Below are positions 1 through 9,177 of a stretch of DNA of 64,000 nucleotides, in pieces; position 1 is the stretch's first letter, and the number at the start of each line of letters is the position of its first letter. The notes beneath the pieces are model-generated. The model did not search any database. It was not told the DNA's origin and saw only the letters and a list, made by a program, of their open reading frames with translations. Origin of the DNA: Chryseobacterium sp. ON_d1. Lineage in GTDB: Bacteria > Bacteroidota > Bacteroidia > Flavobacteriales > Weeksellaceae. The position numbers and the translations under genes were made by a program. Where the stretch lies: the NCBI RefSeq assembly GCF_006829085.1, contig NZ_BJTC01000010.1, forward strand, positions 62,001-126,000, given 5' to 3'.

Positions 1-132
1 TTTTGAAAACTCTTTTAAAAACTGAAAACTTTTATCCACTCTTGATAAAAGTGATTCATCCAGTTCTATTTTTTCATTCTCAATGATAATTTTTTGAAAG
101 TCTTTCAGTTCTAAAAAGTTATTTATTTTCAT
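1..132 (-). CDS. Aromatic amino acid (tyrosine/histidine) ammonia-lyase, N-terminal 44 residues
   Basis: The gene starts at an ATG at 132 and runs off the left edge. The 44 residues contain the pattern ..FLELKDF..II..N.KI....L..RV..SF.FLKEFS, which matches from memory the N-terminus of the tyrosine ammonia-lyase of Flavobacterium johnsoniae. That enzyme deaminates tyrosine to 4-coumarate, the starter of flexirubin pigments. The MIO active-site loop (Ala-Ser-Gly) lies outside the window, so the substrate cannot be read. The divergent neighbour is a halogenase-like flavoenzyme, which fits a pigment locus. Histidine ammonia-lyase of the same superfamily is the alternative. Confidence 0.75.
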   Translation of the reverse strand, partial: MKINNFLELKDFQKIIIENEKIELDESLLSRVDKSFQFLKEFSK

Positions 133-182
133 CAATTAAAAGTAATAGTTGATAATTTTGTAAAATATTAATTATTTGTCAC

Positions 183-190
183 TAATTTTG
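183..190 (+). promoter_or_regulatory. Bacteroidota -7 box TAATTTTG
   Basis: TAATTTTG fits the flavobacterial -7 consensus TAnnTTTG. It lies 41 bases before the ATG of the halogenase-like gene. A TTG at 158-160, 22 bases upstream, can serve as the -33 element. Assigned by motif only. Confidence 0.55.
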
Positions 191-230
191 CGGCAAAGAT
201 AAAAGTTATTATTAAAATAAAAAATCAAAG

Positions 231-1487
231 ATGAGCAAAGAATTTGTTGACGTTCTTGTAATCGGAGCCGGACCTTCCGGATGCGTGTCTTCTTCGTACT
301 TAAAGAAGAATAACGTCAACGTGAAAGTAGTCGAAAAAACAAAATTCCCCAGACTGGTAGTTGGAGAGAGCTTAATCCCAAGGGTAATGGACCACTTTGA
401 AGAGGCCGGCCTTTTCCCTGCATTAGACAAAATGGGTTTTGAAAAAAAGCTTGGAGCGCGCTTCCTTCGTGGTGATGAAGTCTGTATTTTTGATTTCAGC
501 AACAAATTCGGAGAAGGCTGGGACTGGACCTGGCAGGTTCCAAGAGCTGATTTTGACAATACTCTTGCTCAGGAAGTGATTAATAAAGGCATTGATCTTG
601 AATTCGAGACTGAAGTTATTGATATTAAGTTTGACGGAACAGATTCTGTGACTACAGTAAGAAATAAAGATGGAGAAACGAAAGAAATTCATGCGAAGTT
701 TGTTATTGATTCCAGCGGTTACGGAAGAGTACTGCCCCGCCTGCTTGATCTTGAAAAGCCTTCAAAACTGTCTCCTCACTCTGCAATCTTCTCTCATGTC
801 AACGATATTAACAGAGAGCCGGGAGAAGAAGGAACTTTGATTTCTTTTGATATTATTGAAACAGAAGTATGGCTTTGGGTAATTCCTTTTTCCAACGGAA
901 ACACAAGTTTAGGAATTGTAGGCCCTACTGACTATATTGACAGATTATCTGAAAACGGAGACCCCACTGAAGCTTTAAGAAAGGCAATCTCTCTTTCTGA
1001 TTATTATGTAAAACGTTTTGGGAATGTAGATTTCCTTTTTGAACCAAAGCATCTGAAAGATTATTCCTGCTCGGTAAAAAGTTTATTCGGAGACGGATTT
1101 GCTTTAACGGGGAATGCTTCGGAATTCCTTGACCCGGTATTTTCTTCGGGAATGGCTTTCGCTACAGAATCGGGAATGCTGGCAGCAAAACTGGCGTTAA
1201 AACAATTAAACGGAGAAAAAATCAACTGGCAGACAGAGTACACTGATTATATTTTATACGGAGTGGATGTTTTCACCACATATGTAAAAGAATGGTATAC
1301 CGGAAATCTTCAGGAATTATTTTTCCACCAGCCGGAAAACCCTGATGTAAAGAAAAAGATATGTGCAGTTTTAGCAGGCTATGTCTGGAATAAGGACAAT
1401 CCTTTTGTAAAAAAACATGATACAGTGATTAAAAATCTTGCGAATCTGATCAAACTAGAAAAACAGGAACAGCAAAATCAAGCATAA
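231..1487 (+). CDS. FAD-dependent oxidoreductase of the tryptophan/phenol halogenase family (flexirubin locus)
   Basis: The 418-residue protein opens with an FAD-binding GAGPSG motif (residues 12-17) and the halogenase/GGR-type GESLIP motif (45-50). It carries WLWVIP at 214-219, matching the WxWxIP signature of flavin-dependent halogenases. GFEKKLGARF (69-78) places Lys73 where phenolic halogenases have the lysine that handles hypohalous acid. Chlorinated flexirubins are known from Chryseobacterium, and the divergent gene is an ammonia-lyase, so aryl-ring halogenation during pigment synthesis is the favoured role (inference). A non-halogenating hydroxylase or reductase of the same fold remains possible. 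The gene is complete and ends just before a strong bidirectional terminator. Confidence 0.8.
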   Translation: MSKEFVDVLVIGAGPSGCVSSSYLKKNNVNVKVVEKTKFPRLVVGESLIPRVMDHFEEAGLFPALDKMGFEKKLGARFLRGDEVCIFDFSNKFGEGWDWTWQVPRADFDNTLAQEVINKGIDLEFETEVIDIKFDGTDSVTTVRNKDGETKEIHAKFVIDSSGYGRVLPRLLDLEKPSKLSPHSAIFSHVNDINREPGEEGTLISFDIIETEVWLWVIPFSNGNTSLGIVGPTDYIDRLSENGDPTEALRKAISLSDYYVKRFGNVDFLFEPKHLKDYSCSVKSLFGDGFALTGNASEFLDPVFSSGMAFATESGMLAAKLALKQLNGEKINWQTEYTDYILYGVDVFTTYVKEWYTGNLQELFFHQPENPDVKKKICAVLAGYVWNKDNPFVKKHDTVIKNLANLIKLEKQEQQNQA

Positions 1488-1489
1488 AA

Positions 1490-1518
1490 AACGGTCTGAA
1501 TTTTTCAGACCGTTTTTT
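1490..1518. terminator. Bidirectional rho-independent terminator
   Basis: A perfect 10-bp stem (ACGGTCTGAA with its complement, 1491-1500 and 1504-1513) with a three-base loop is followed by a T-run on the plus strand and preceded by an A-run. It separates the convergent halogenase-like gene and the 1520-2128 gene. Confidence 0.85.
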
Positions 1519-1519
1519 G

Positions 1520-2128
1520 TTATTTTAAAGATTTTTTGATTTCTCTTCCCAAATATCTTCCGACAGATTCATAAGCTGCTGCTATTCTTCCATACTCCAT
1601 TACAAATTCTTCATTTTGCACAAATTTATCAAACTTTTTAAGCTCTATTTCAGCTAAAACAGTAGAAGGATTATTGGTTTCCACCAGTTTTATTTTTCCA
1701 GTTATTTCGGCAGTCATTGCTGTAATTCCCGCATGCCAGCCAGGAAAAATCCAATTTGTCTCTACCAACAGGGTATATTTTGCGGCTGCATCTTTTTTAA
1801 ATGAAATATTTTTGTAAGTTTTATTCAGTCCTTTTGCGAAATAATCCACATAATATTCCTTTTTATATTTTTCCCATTCTCCAATCCATTTTTTCCAGGC
1901 TTCTTCGCCTCTTTTGGGATTTTCAATAACTTGTTTTTTTCTGTTTTCAAGGTATTGAGCTTCTGTAATATTTTCTTTCATAAATAGTACGTTCTCAAAT
2001 TTTACCTCAACATTTACTTCGGTCTGATCTTTCAAAACACTCAAACTTCCGGCAACTATTTTCATTTTCTCCTGTCCGAAAGCTGTAGTCATTATAACTA
2101 AAAAGACCAGCAATAATAATTTTTTCAT
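1520..2128 (-). CDS. Secreted protein of unknown function, 202 aa
   Basis: I do not recognise a family. The N-terminus is a clear Sec signal peptide (Lys2-Lys3, a Leu/Val-rich core, cleavage near Ala-Phe-Gly-Gln at about residue 19). The mature part is lysine-rich with a helical stretch at about 55-95 and beta-rich segments afterwards. The C-terminal region GRIAAAYESVGRYLGREI resembles the tail of small periplasmic proteins of the DUF4410/DUF4136 type, but this is only a resemblance. It lies between two probable pigment genes, yet its own role there is unproven. The gene converges on a shared terminator. Confidence 0.7.
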   Translation of the reverse strand: MKKLLLLVFLVIMTTAFGQEKMKIVAGSLSVLKDQTEVNVEVKFENVLFMKENITEAQYLENRKKQVIENPKRGEEAWKKWIGEWEKYKKEYYVDYFAKGLNKTYKNISFKKDAAAKYTLLVETNWIFPGWHAGITAMTAEITGKIKLVETNNPSTVLAEIELKKFDKFVQNEEFVMEYGRIAAAYESVGRYLGREIKKSLK

Positions 2129-2199
2129 ATGGTATTAGTTTATTTTAAGAGTCCAAAGATATTATAAAAGAAGGTTTCTATTGACTCTTTATTTTAAAT

Positions 2200-3492
2200 T
2201 TATCTTAAATCAATAAAAGTAATAGGCTTTCTGCTGTTTGGATTAAAAACGGTTTTAGATAATATATCAAAATCAATGATTTCAATTTTTGGGCTTACTC
2301 TCAATTTTGCCCTGAAATGGTCTCTGACTTCGTTCACAAAGCTATCGTGTTCTTCTTCTGTGCTTAGTTTAATAATAATCTCATCAAGACCAATTTCGTT
2401 GGCCTGAATAACAATCTGATAGCATAAAATATTGTTGAAATCATTCAAAATATCATTCATGGCCGGCGGATACAGCGTTGTTCCCTTATATTTGATCATC
2501 TGCTGTTTTCTACCTAGTACAGGTCCTAACCTCATTGTATTTCTTCCGCACTGACACGGCTCATGATGAGCTTTTACGATATCCCCTGTTTTAAATCTTA
2601 ATAAGGGAATGGCTTCAACACCTAAAGTTGTAATGGTAAGCTCCCCACTTTCTCCTTCTTTAACTGGATTTCCGTTATCGTCCAGAATTTCTGTAATAAT
2701 TAATTCCGGATGGTGATGTCCTCCGATCTGGAATTCGCACTCTGTGAAAGCAGTACTCATCTCGGTAGAAGCATAGGTTGAAAAGAGTTTGATATTCCAC
2801 TTTTCCTTAATTTTCTGCGAAAGAATATTATCCGTAAAATCCTGATTTTTGATACTTTCTCCGATACATACAGCTCCGTAGACACTTGAATTTTTGTAAT
2901 CCAATCCATGCTTTTCAGCATAATCAATCATTTTCAGCAGAAAAGAAGGTACTGTGATCAGGTATTTCGGTTTGTATCTGAAAATAGAATCCCATTGCAG
3001 TTCAGGAATTCCCGGCCCCATTCTCACCACACTTGCCCCCATTTTTCTTAAGCCTAAAAAATAAGCAAGTCCAGCCATAAACCGCTTGTCTATGGTTGTA
3101 ATCATCTGTACAACATCTCCCTTCTGAATTCCTGCGCAGGCAAAGGAAATGGCTTCATTGTAAGCAAGTCTTTCAAGATCGCTGTCAGACAGTCCAAAAG
3201 TAACCGGATCGCCCAACGTTCCGGAAGTGGTACTGTAATCAACAATTTTATCCGGTGTTATACAGAAAAAATCATGATTGTGCTGCTGAAGATCATTCTT
3301 TGTGGTGGTAGGAATTTTCTGAAGGTCTTCCAGCGTAAGAATGTCAGCAGTATTAATATTATTTTTTTTAAACAGCTTCTGATAAAAAGGTGAATGCCTT
3401 TCAAGATAAACCAAAAGCTCACGAAGCTTTTCTTCCTGAAATTTTTTAATTTCCTGAATGCCTGCTTTCTCGATTGACGGATGAAATTCCAA
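2200..3492 (-). CDS. Phenylacetate-CoA-ligase-like AMP-forming adenylate enzyme
   Basis: The 430-residue protein has the layout of the PaaK branch of the ANL superfamily. It has a Ser/Thr/Gly-rich P-loop YSTTSGTLGDPVTFG (about residues 85-100), an adenine/ribose region with STYASTEM near 240, LRFKTGDIV near 300, and a cysteine pair CQCGRN near 313. Such enzymes activate an aryl or acyl acid to its CoA thioester through an acyl-AMP. Next to an ammonia-lyase and a halogenase-like enzyme, activation of the coumarate-type starter for flexirubin synthesis is a plausible job (inference). True phenylacetate catabolism is less likely because no other paa genes are nearby. Length is normal for PaaK proteins. 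Confidence 0.8.
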   Translation of the reverse strand: MEFHPSIEKAGIQEIKKFQEEKLRELLVYLERHSPFYQKLFKKNNINTADILTLEDLQKIPTTTKNDLQQHNHDFFCITPDKIVDYSTTSGTLGDPVTFGLSDSDLERLAYNEAISFACAGIQKGDVVQMITTIDKRFMAGLAYFLGLRKMGASVVRMGPGIPELQWDSIFRYKPKYLITVPSFLLKMIDYAEKHGLDYKNSSVYGAVCIGESIKNQDFTDNILSQKIKEKWNIKLFSTYASTEMSTAFTECEFQIGGHHHPELIITEILDDNGNPVKEGESGELTITTLGVEAIPLLRFKTGDIVKAHHEPCQCGRNTMRLGPVLGRKQQMIKYKGTTLYPPAMNDILNDFNNILCYQIVIQANEIGLDEIIIKLSTEEEHDSFVNEVRDHFRAKLRVSPKIEIIDFDILSKTVFNPNSRKPITFIDLR

Positions 3493-3584
3493 TGATTTTA
3501 ATTTTTAAAAGGCAAATGTATTTAAAATTACATGATTGTAAGATGTATTCATGTAAAATGTATTCATGATTTCTACCACAGCTT

Positions 3585-5273
3585 TTATCTCTGGAAGGTA
3601 AAAGTTTGTGTATTGATATTTCCGGCAGTATTGATGGTGGTTACTTTTAAAGTATGGGCACCTGATCCTTTTGGACATTTTTCATCAAAAATGTAGACAA
3701 AATTATCTTTTATGCGGGCAAAGCGAAGCCACTTTCCGTCCAGTTCGGCCCGGAATGAAATAATATCACCCACTTTCGTTGTTCCTTTTAACAATAAAGA
3801 ACTGTTGTTTACCAATGCTCCTTCTGCCCATCCTGATAAAACAGACGGCAGGGTATTGTCTATTAATAATTTCGCTGTGCCCAATCTGTTGAACTGTCCT
3901 TCTGCACGGTCAGCATTCCATTTTGCTTTTACGAAATCTTTATCACTTCCGTAATCAAGAATAATAACAGCTTTGTCTTTTTCTGTATTGGTTAATTTTC
4001 TATTCGGTTTTATTTTTAAAGAATACTCATCCTGAACGGGAATATATGGACTATGCAAAACAATGGTATTTGAAACAGCATTTGGATCTGTATCCGGTTT
4101 TTCATAGGCATTGAAATTTACAGCATCGTAGACGGCATTTTTACTGAAACTGATTTCCGCATTTTCTGTGGTAATTGTTTTCGCTTCATTAGCTATTATC
4201 GTTTTTGCCGTAGGAGATATTTTGTCTGAGGTTTTGCTTAACTGGAGTTTTGTTGTTAAACGGCTTGTATTTCCTTTTACATCTTTCAGAACAACTTCAA
4301 TGGTGTGAACATTTTCATCCTGCAATTTGATAATCCCTGTTGCATTTGAAAGACTATAATTCTGCAGTTTCATTCCCGGTAAGTCAGACAAATGCTGAAT
4401 CCCAATTTTATCCCTGATGAATTTAGTATAATCTATACAGCCGTTAATATAACGGGTATCATCATAGTGTATTTTATCAATTTTAAAACTGTAAATCAGC
4501 TTCCCATCCATCAATAATTCTGCATTGTAAATACCCAGATTAAAACCTTGATTGGCCTTATCTACAGCCTTAATGGCAAAACTTATTTCTGGAGAATTAA
4601 CCTGAACAAGATTAGCAGTATAAATATTTCCTGCTTTTTTCACTTCAATTCCATTAGCTCCAGGTTCGTAAGTACTGAAACGTCTGTCATACCAGTAGAG
4701 TCCACTGATAATTGGTGCAACAGTATCAGGAATGGCAAAACCGAAAAGTAACGGGTTGAGACATTCTTCTGTTTTGGTATCTCTTATTTCGAAATGCAGG
4801 TGTGGGCCTGCTGAACCTCCTGTGTTTCCACTCAATGCAATCTGCTGTCCTTTTTCTACCGGAAACTGTCCGGGCTGAAAAGTAATATCCTGTTCCCACT
4901 TTTCCTCTTTATACTGCTTTTCCTTTACATATTCATCGAGTTGATTGAAATATTTATTCAGGTGAGCATATACTGTAGTATAACCATTGGGATGAGTGAT
5001 ATAAACAGCATTACCAAAACCATATCTTTCTACTTTTATCCTGCTTACATAACCTTCTGCTGCAGCTAAAACAGGTAAGTTTTCCTGACTATTTGTCCTC
5101 AGATCCAATCCCATGTGAAAGTGATTGGTACGGATAGCGCCAAAGTTAGCGGCCAGCTGCATGGGAATATTCAGTGGATTTCTGAAATAATTTTGAGGGT
5201 AATTATTTTGAGCCTGTATAATAATACTATTGATTAAACAAATAATAAATATCAGCTTGGGAAAGTTTTTCAT
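3585..5273 (-). CDS. Secreted M23 (LytM-type) metallopeptidase
   Basis: A signal peptide (1-22, ending in a Gln-Ala-Gln type site) precedes an M23 domain. Zinc-site residues are visible: His53 and Asp57 in HMGLD, and His158-x-His160 in HLHFE, with a further His104 in YAHL. The family cuts peptide cross-links in peptidoglycan or acts as an amidase activator. Here all zinc ligands are present, so it is probably active. The catalytic domain sits at the N-terminus (about 30-175). About 390 residues of beta-rich sequence follow and probably form Ig-like domains, as is usual in Bacteroidota M23 proteins. It is a single gene with no obvious operon partner. Confidence 0.9.
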   Translation of the reverse strand: MKNFPKLIFIICLINSIIIQAQNNYPQNYFRNPLNIPMQLAANFGAIRTNHFHMGLDLRTNSQENLPVLAAAEGYVSRIKVERYGFGNAVYITHPNGYTTVYAHLNKYFNQLDEYVKEKQYKEEKWEQDITFQPGQFPVEKGQQIALSGNTGGSAGPHLHFEIRDTKTEECLNPLLFGFAIPDTVAPIISGLYWYDRRFSTYEPGANGIEVKKAGNIYTANLVQVNSPEISFAIKAVDKANQGFNLGIYNAELLMDGKLIYSFKIDKIHYDDTRYINGCIDYTKFIRDKIGIQHLSDLPGMKLQNYSLSNATGIIKLQDENVHTIEVVLKDVKGNTSRLTTKLQLSKTSDKISPTAKTIIANEAKTITTENAEISFSKNAVYDAVNFNAYEKPDTDPNAVSNTIVLHSPYIPVQDEYSLKIKPNRKLTNTEKDKAVIILDYGSDKDFVKAKWNADRAEGQFNRLGTAKLLIDNTLPSVLSGWAEGALVNNSSLLLKGTTKVGDIISFRAELDGKWLRFARIKDNFVYIFDEKCPKGSGAHTLKVTTINTAGNINTQTFTFQR

Positions 5274-5452
5274 ACAGCATTTGGGTTTATAGGTTTACTT
5301 AAATGTACAACATTCCGGCCAATAAGCGGTTACTGCACCGACCTTTTTCAAACCAATTTTGTTTTTTACCCATATTCCTCTGCTGAGTGAAGCGCCTTTA
5401 CGAACAATTTTAACCCATTCATAAGATCTTTGTGAACTTTGCGCAATCATTA

Positions 5453-5520
5453 GGTTTTGGCTAAAGCCGTTGGATTTGTTTTTTTATTATTTAAGCGGGC
5501 TAAAGCCCGCTCCTATTAAA
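5453..5520. repeat. Paired GGCTAAAGCC palindromic repeat, copy 1
   Basis: Two near-palindromes occur in order: TTTTGGCTAAAGCCgttGGA and, about 27 bases on, GCGGGCTAAAGCCCGCTCCTATT. The same two-part arrangement recurs at 11462-11528 and 51219-51281, always between genes. Confidence 0.75.
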
Positions 5521-5679
5521 TAAATTACGCTAAATTTTATATAAAAACACCCAGAAAAATTCACTTATTGATCATTCATCATTCACTTTTTCTCACTTTC
5601 TTCATTTATATTTCTGAAATTGAACTTTTTAATAGATGATATCAAAATAAAACATATATTATAAACCGACAAATTTTAG

Positions 5680-5687
5680 TAAATTTG
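5680..5687 (+). promoter_or_regulatory. -7 box TAAATTTG of ileS
   Basis: TAAATTTG matches TAnnTTTG and lies 36 bases before the ileS ATG. No clear -33 TTG is visible at the expected distance. Confidence 0.6.
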
Positions 5688-5723
5688 CAGACTTAATTAA
5701 TCAACGATATTGAGATATTTACA

Positions 5724-8700
5724 ATGAGCCAATTTAAAGAATACAAAAACCTCAACCTTATTGACGTAGCAGAGAATGTAGCGGAATTTTGGAAACAAAA
5801 TAAAACTTTCAGTAAGAGTGTTGAGATCCGTCAGGGAAATCCTGAGTTTGTTTTTTATGAAGGTCCGCCTTCAGCAAACGGTATGCCTGGAATTCACCAC
5901 GTAATGGCAAGAGCATTGAAAGATATTTTCTGCCGTTACCAGACTCAAAACGGAAAGCAGGTTTTCCGTAAAGCGGGCTGGGATACGCATGGCCTTCCTG
6001 TGGAACTGGGTGTAGAAAAAGAATTAGGAATCACAAAAGAAGATATTGGCAAAAAAATCTCTATTGAAGACTATAACAAAGCTTGTCGTGAAGCGGTAAT
6101 GCGTTATACCGACGTTTGGAATAACCTTACCGAGAAAATCGGATATTGGGTAGACCTTGATGATCCGTACATCACGTACAAGTCAAAATATATGGAAACA
6201 GTTTGGTGGCTGTTGAAGCAATTGTATGATAAAAACTTATTGTACAAAGGATACACGATCCAGCCTTACTCTCCAAAAGCGGGAACAGGGCTTTCTTCTC
6301 ACGAGCTGAATCAACCTGGAACCTATCGTGATGTTTCGGACACAACGGTTGTAGCTCAGTTTAAAGTGAAAAAAGACTCTTCAGCATTATTCAATGATGT
6401 TGACGGGGATGTTCATATCCTTGCCTGGACGACCACTCCATGGACGCTTCCATCCAATACTGCTCTTACCGTAGGGAGAGATATTGAATATGTTTTGGTT
6501 AAAACCTTCAATCAGTATACATTTGAACCTGTAACTGTAGTTTTATCAAGTGTTCTTTTACCTAAAGTTTTCGGTAAAAAATATGCAGAAGGTACAGATG
6601 AGGATTTTGCCAACTATACTCCGGAGACTAAAGTAATTCCTTTCAGGATATTAAAAGAATTTACCGGAGAGAAACTTGTTGACACAAGATATGAGCAATT
6701 AGTTCCTTGGTTTACACCTAATGACAACCCTGAAAACGCATTCAGAGTAATCTTAGGAGATTTCGTAACGACAGAAGACGGTACAGGTATCGTTCACACG
6801 GCGCCTACTTTTGGTGCGGATGATGCAAGAGTTGCTAAAATGGCTCAGCCTGAGATTCCGCCAATGTTGGTAAAAGATGAAAATGACAATCTTGTACCAT
6901 TGGTAGATTTACAGGGCAGATTCATCAAAGGAGAAAATGTTCCAGAGGTATTTTCAGGAAAGTATATCAAAAACGAATATTATGATGAAGGAACAGCCCC
7001 TGAGAAATCATGGGATGTAGAATTGGCGATCCTGCTGAAAACAGAAAATAAAGCCTTCAAAGTAGAAAAATATGTCCACTCTTACCCACACTGCTGGAGA
7101 ACAGATAAACCGGTGTTATACTATCCGCTGGATTCCTGGTTTGTGAAAATGACCGCTGTAAAAGAAAGACTGGTTAATTTGAACAAAGAAATCAACTGGA
7201 AGCCAAAAGCTACCGGAGAGGGACGTTTTGCCAACTGGCTGGAAAATGTAAACGACTGGAACCTTTCCCGCTCTAGATATTGGGGTATTCCGCTGCCAAT
7301 CTGGAGAACAGATGATTTGAAAGAAGAAAAGATCATCGGTTCTGTAGAAGAGTTATACAACGAAATTGAAAAATCAATTGCAGCCGGACTGATGACTGAA
7401 AACCCATTCAAAGGTTTCATCATCGGAAATATGGCTGAATCTAACTATGAGCTTGTGGATCTTCACAAAAATGTGGTTGACAAAGTCATATTGGTTTCTG
7501 ATTCAGGAAAAGCCATGAAGCGTGAAAGTGATTTGATCGATGTTTGGTTCGACTCAGGTTCTATGCCTTATGCACAGTTGCATTATCCTTTTGAGAACAA
7601 AGAATTAATTGACAACAATAAAGCATTCCCTGCTGATTTCATTGCTGAAGGTGTTGATCAGACCCGTGGATGGTTCTATACGCTTCACGCTATCGGAACT
7701 GCTGTATTCGATTCGGTTGCTTATAAAAATGTAATGAGTAACGGTCTTGTTCTGGATAAGAACGGACAAAAGATGTCAAAACGTTTAGGAAATGCAGTAG
7801 ATCCGTTCGAAACCCTTTCTGTGTACGGGCCGGATGCTACCCGTTGGTATATGATCTCCAATGCCAACCCTTGGGAAAACCTGAAGTTTGACATTGAAGG
7901 AATCGATGAAGTAAGAAGAAAGTTCTTCGGAACACTTTACAATACCTATTCATTCTTTGCTTTATATGCGAATGTAGACGGCTTTAACTATTCAGAAAAA
8001 GAAGTGGAAAACCGTCCTGAAATTGACAGATGGATCCTTTCTGAGCTGAATCTTCTGATAAAGGAAGTGAAAGCTTTCTATGAAGATTATGAGCCGACAA
8101 GAGTAGCAAGAGCGATCAGCACTTTTGTAAATGATAATCTGAGTAACTGGTATGTAAGATTGTGCAGAAGACGCTTCTGGAAAGGAGAATATTCTGATGA
8201 CAAAATCTCTGCTTACCAGACCTTATACACCTGTCTTGAAACAGTAGCTAAACTTTCTGCTCCTATTGCTCCTTTCTTTATGGATCAATTGTATCAGGAT
8301 CTGAATAAAGTGACAGGCAAAGAAAATGGTGAATCTGTACACCTTACAGATTTCCCGGTAGCTGATGAAAGCTTAATTGATCAGGATCTGGTTGAAAAAA
8401 CGCATTTGGCTCAGAACATTACAAGTATGGTCTTCTCTCTGAGAAAGAAAGAAAATGTAAAAGTTCGTCAGCCGTTACAGAAAGTATTGGTTCCTGTATT
8501 GGATTCTAAAACAGAAGAACAGATTCTTGCTGTTGCAGACCTGATCAAGCAGGAGGTAAACGTAAAAGAATTACAGTTAATTAATGCTGAAGAAGCATCG
8601 CACTTAATTGTAAAGCAGATAAAACCTAACTTCAAAGCGCTTGGTCCTAAATTAGGAAAAGACATGAAGATGGTAGGTGCAGAGATTGCTAATCTTAGTG

Positions 8701-9119
8701 CAGAACAGATTACCCGTCTAGAAAAAGAAGGAAAAACAGACGTTCAGGGATATGAAATTACTCTTGATGATGTAGAGATTTCTACCAAAGATATCCCGGG
8801 ATGGACAGTAACTTCTGACGGAAAAACAACTGTGGCATTAGATTTGACGTTAACCGATGAGTTAAAATCTGAAGGAATCGCAAGAGAATTCATTAACAGA
8901 ATTCAAAACCTGCGAAAAGACAAAGACTTTGAACTGACAGACAAAATTTCAATTGCATTGGAAGAAAGCTCTCCTTTCTTGAATGATATTAAGAAAAATG
9001 AGGAATATATTTCTTCTGAAGTCTTGTCAAATAAAATAGAAATTGTATCTTCACTTTCAAATTTTAACGAAATCGAAATAGATGAGGTTAATTTTAAGAT
9101 AAATATTGAAAAAAATTAA
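5724..9119 (+). CDS. ileS: Isoleucyl-tRNA synthetase, type 2 (eukaryote-like)
   Basis: The 1131-residue class I synthetase charges tRNA-Ile. The ATP-binding HIGH motif appears as GIHHV (56-60) after PPSANGMP, and the second signature is KMSKR (683-687). KMSKR, the HHVM form of HIGH and the length of about 1100 residues mark the type 2 or eukaryote-like IleRS. In other bacteria this class is linked to low mupirocin sensitivity. A long editing (CP1) insert lies between the motifs, with TWTTTPWTLPSNTAL-like sequence near 240. The tail from about 930 is the anticodon-binding region. The next gene, a DksA-like protein, follows after 58 bases and may be co-transcribed. Confidence 0.97.
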   Translation: MSQFKEYKNLNLIDVAENVAEFWKQNKTFSKSVEIRQGNPEFVFYEGPPSANGMPGIHHVMARALKDIFCRYQTQNGKQVFRKAGWDTHGLPVELGVEKELGITKEDIGKKISIEDYNKACREAVMRYTDVWNNLTEKIGYWVDLDDPYITYKSKYMETVWWLLKQLYDKNLLYKGYTIQPYSPKAGTGLSSHELNQPGTYRDVSDTTVVAQFKVKKDSSALFNDVDGDVHILAWTTTPWTLPSNTALTVGRDIEYVLVKTFNQYTFEPVTVVLSSVLLPKVFGKKYAEGTDEDFANYTPETKVIPFRILKEFTGEKLVDTRYEQLVPWFTPNDNPENAFRVILGDFVTTEDGTGIVHTAPTFGADDARVAKMAQPEIPPMLVKDENDNLVPLVDLQGRFIKGENVPEVFSGKYIKNEYYDEGTAPEKSWDVELAILLKTENKAFKVEKYVHSYPHCWRTDKPVLYYPLDSWFVKMTAVKERLVNLNKEINWKPKATGEGRFANWLENVNDWNLSRSRYWGIPLPIWRTDDLKEEKIIGSVEELYNEIEKSIAAGLMTENPFKGFIIGNMAESNYELVDLHKNVVDKVILVSDSGKAMKRESDLIDVWFDSGSMPYAQLHYPFENKELIDNNKAFPADFIAEGVDQTRGWFYTLHAIGTAVFDSVAYKNVMSNGLVLDKNGQKMSKRLGNAVDPFETLSVYGPDATRWYMISNANPWENLKFDIEGIDEVRRKFFGTLYNTYSFFALYANVDGFNYSEKEVENRPEIDRWILSELNLLIKEVKAFYEDYEPTRVARAISTFVNDNLSNWYVRLCRRRFWKGEYSDDKISAYQTLYTCLETVAKLSAPIAPFFMDQLYQDLNKVTGKENGESVHLTDFPVADESLIDQDLVEKTHLAQNITSMVFSLRKKENVKVRQPLQKVLVPVLDSKTEEQILAVADLIKQEVNVKELQLINAEEASHLIVKQIKPNFKALGPKLGKDMKMVGAEIANLSAEQITRLEKEGKTDVQGYEITLDDVEISTKDIPGWTVTSDGKTTVALDLTLTDELKSEGIAREFINRIQNLRKDKDFELTDKISIALEESSPFLNDIKKNEEYISSEVLSNKIEIVSSLSNFNEIEIDEVNFKINIEKN

Positions 9120-9177
9120 CATGTAGTTATTGTATTTCAAATTCCATTTCATAATTTTATTAAAAAAGAGAAAGAAT

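Larger units (their letters stand above)
5274..5723. other. 450-bp intergenic region with repeats
   Basis: No convincing gene is present. The region holds a CGCAAAGTTCACAAAG-type repeat (5426-5442, reverse orientation), one paired GGCTAAAGCC element (5453-5520), a run of degenerate seven-base units around 5566-5607, and the ileS -7 box. A 51-codon minus-strand ORF (5295-5450) partly overlaps these repeats and is not called. Confidence 0.6.

Noticed and set aside
5295..5450. 51-codon minus-strand ORF with a C-terminal Cys pair
   Set aside because: It overlaps a dispersed CGCAAAGTTC-type repeat, has no neighbour logic and no recognisable domain; it is probably chance coding.
9130..9177. Upstream ATG extending the DksA-like protein by 16 residues
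   Set aside because: The added stretch is hydrophobic and not family-like; the 9178 ATG has purines in front and the standard start.
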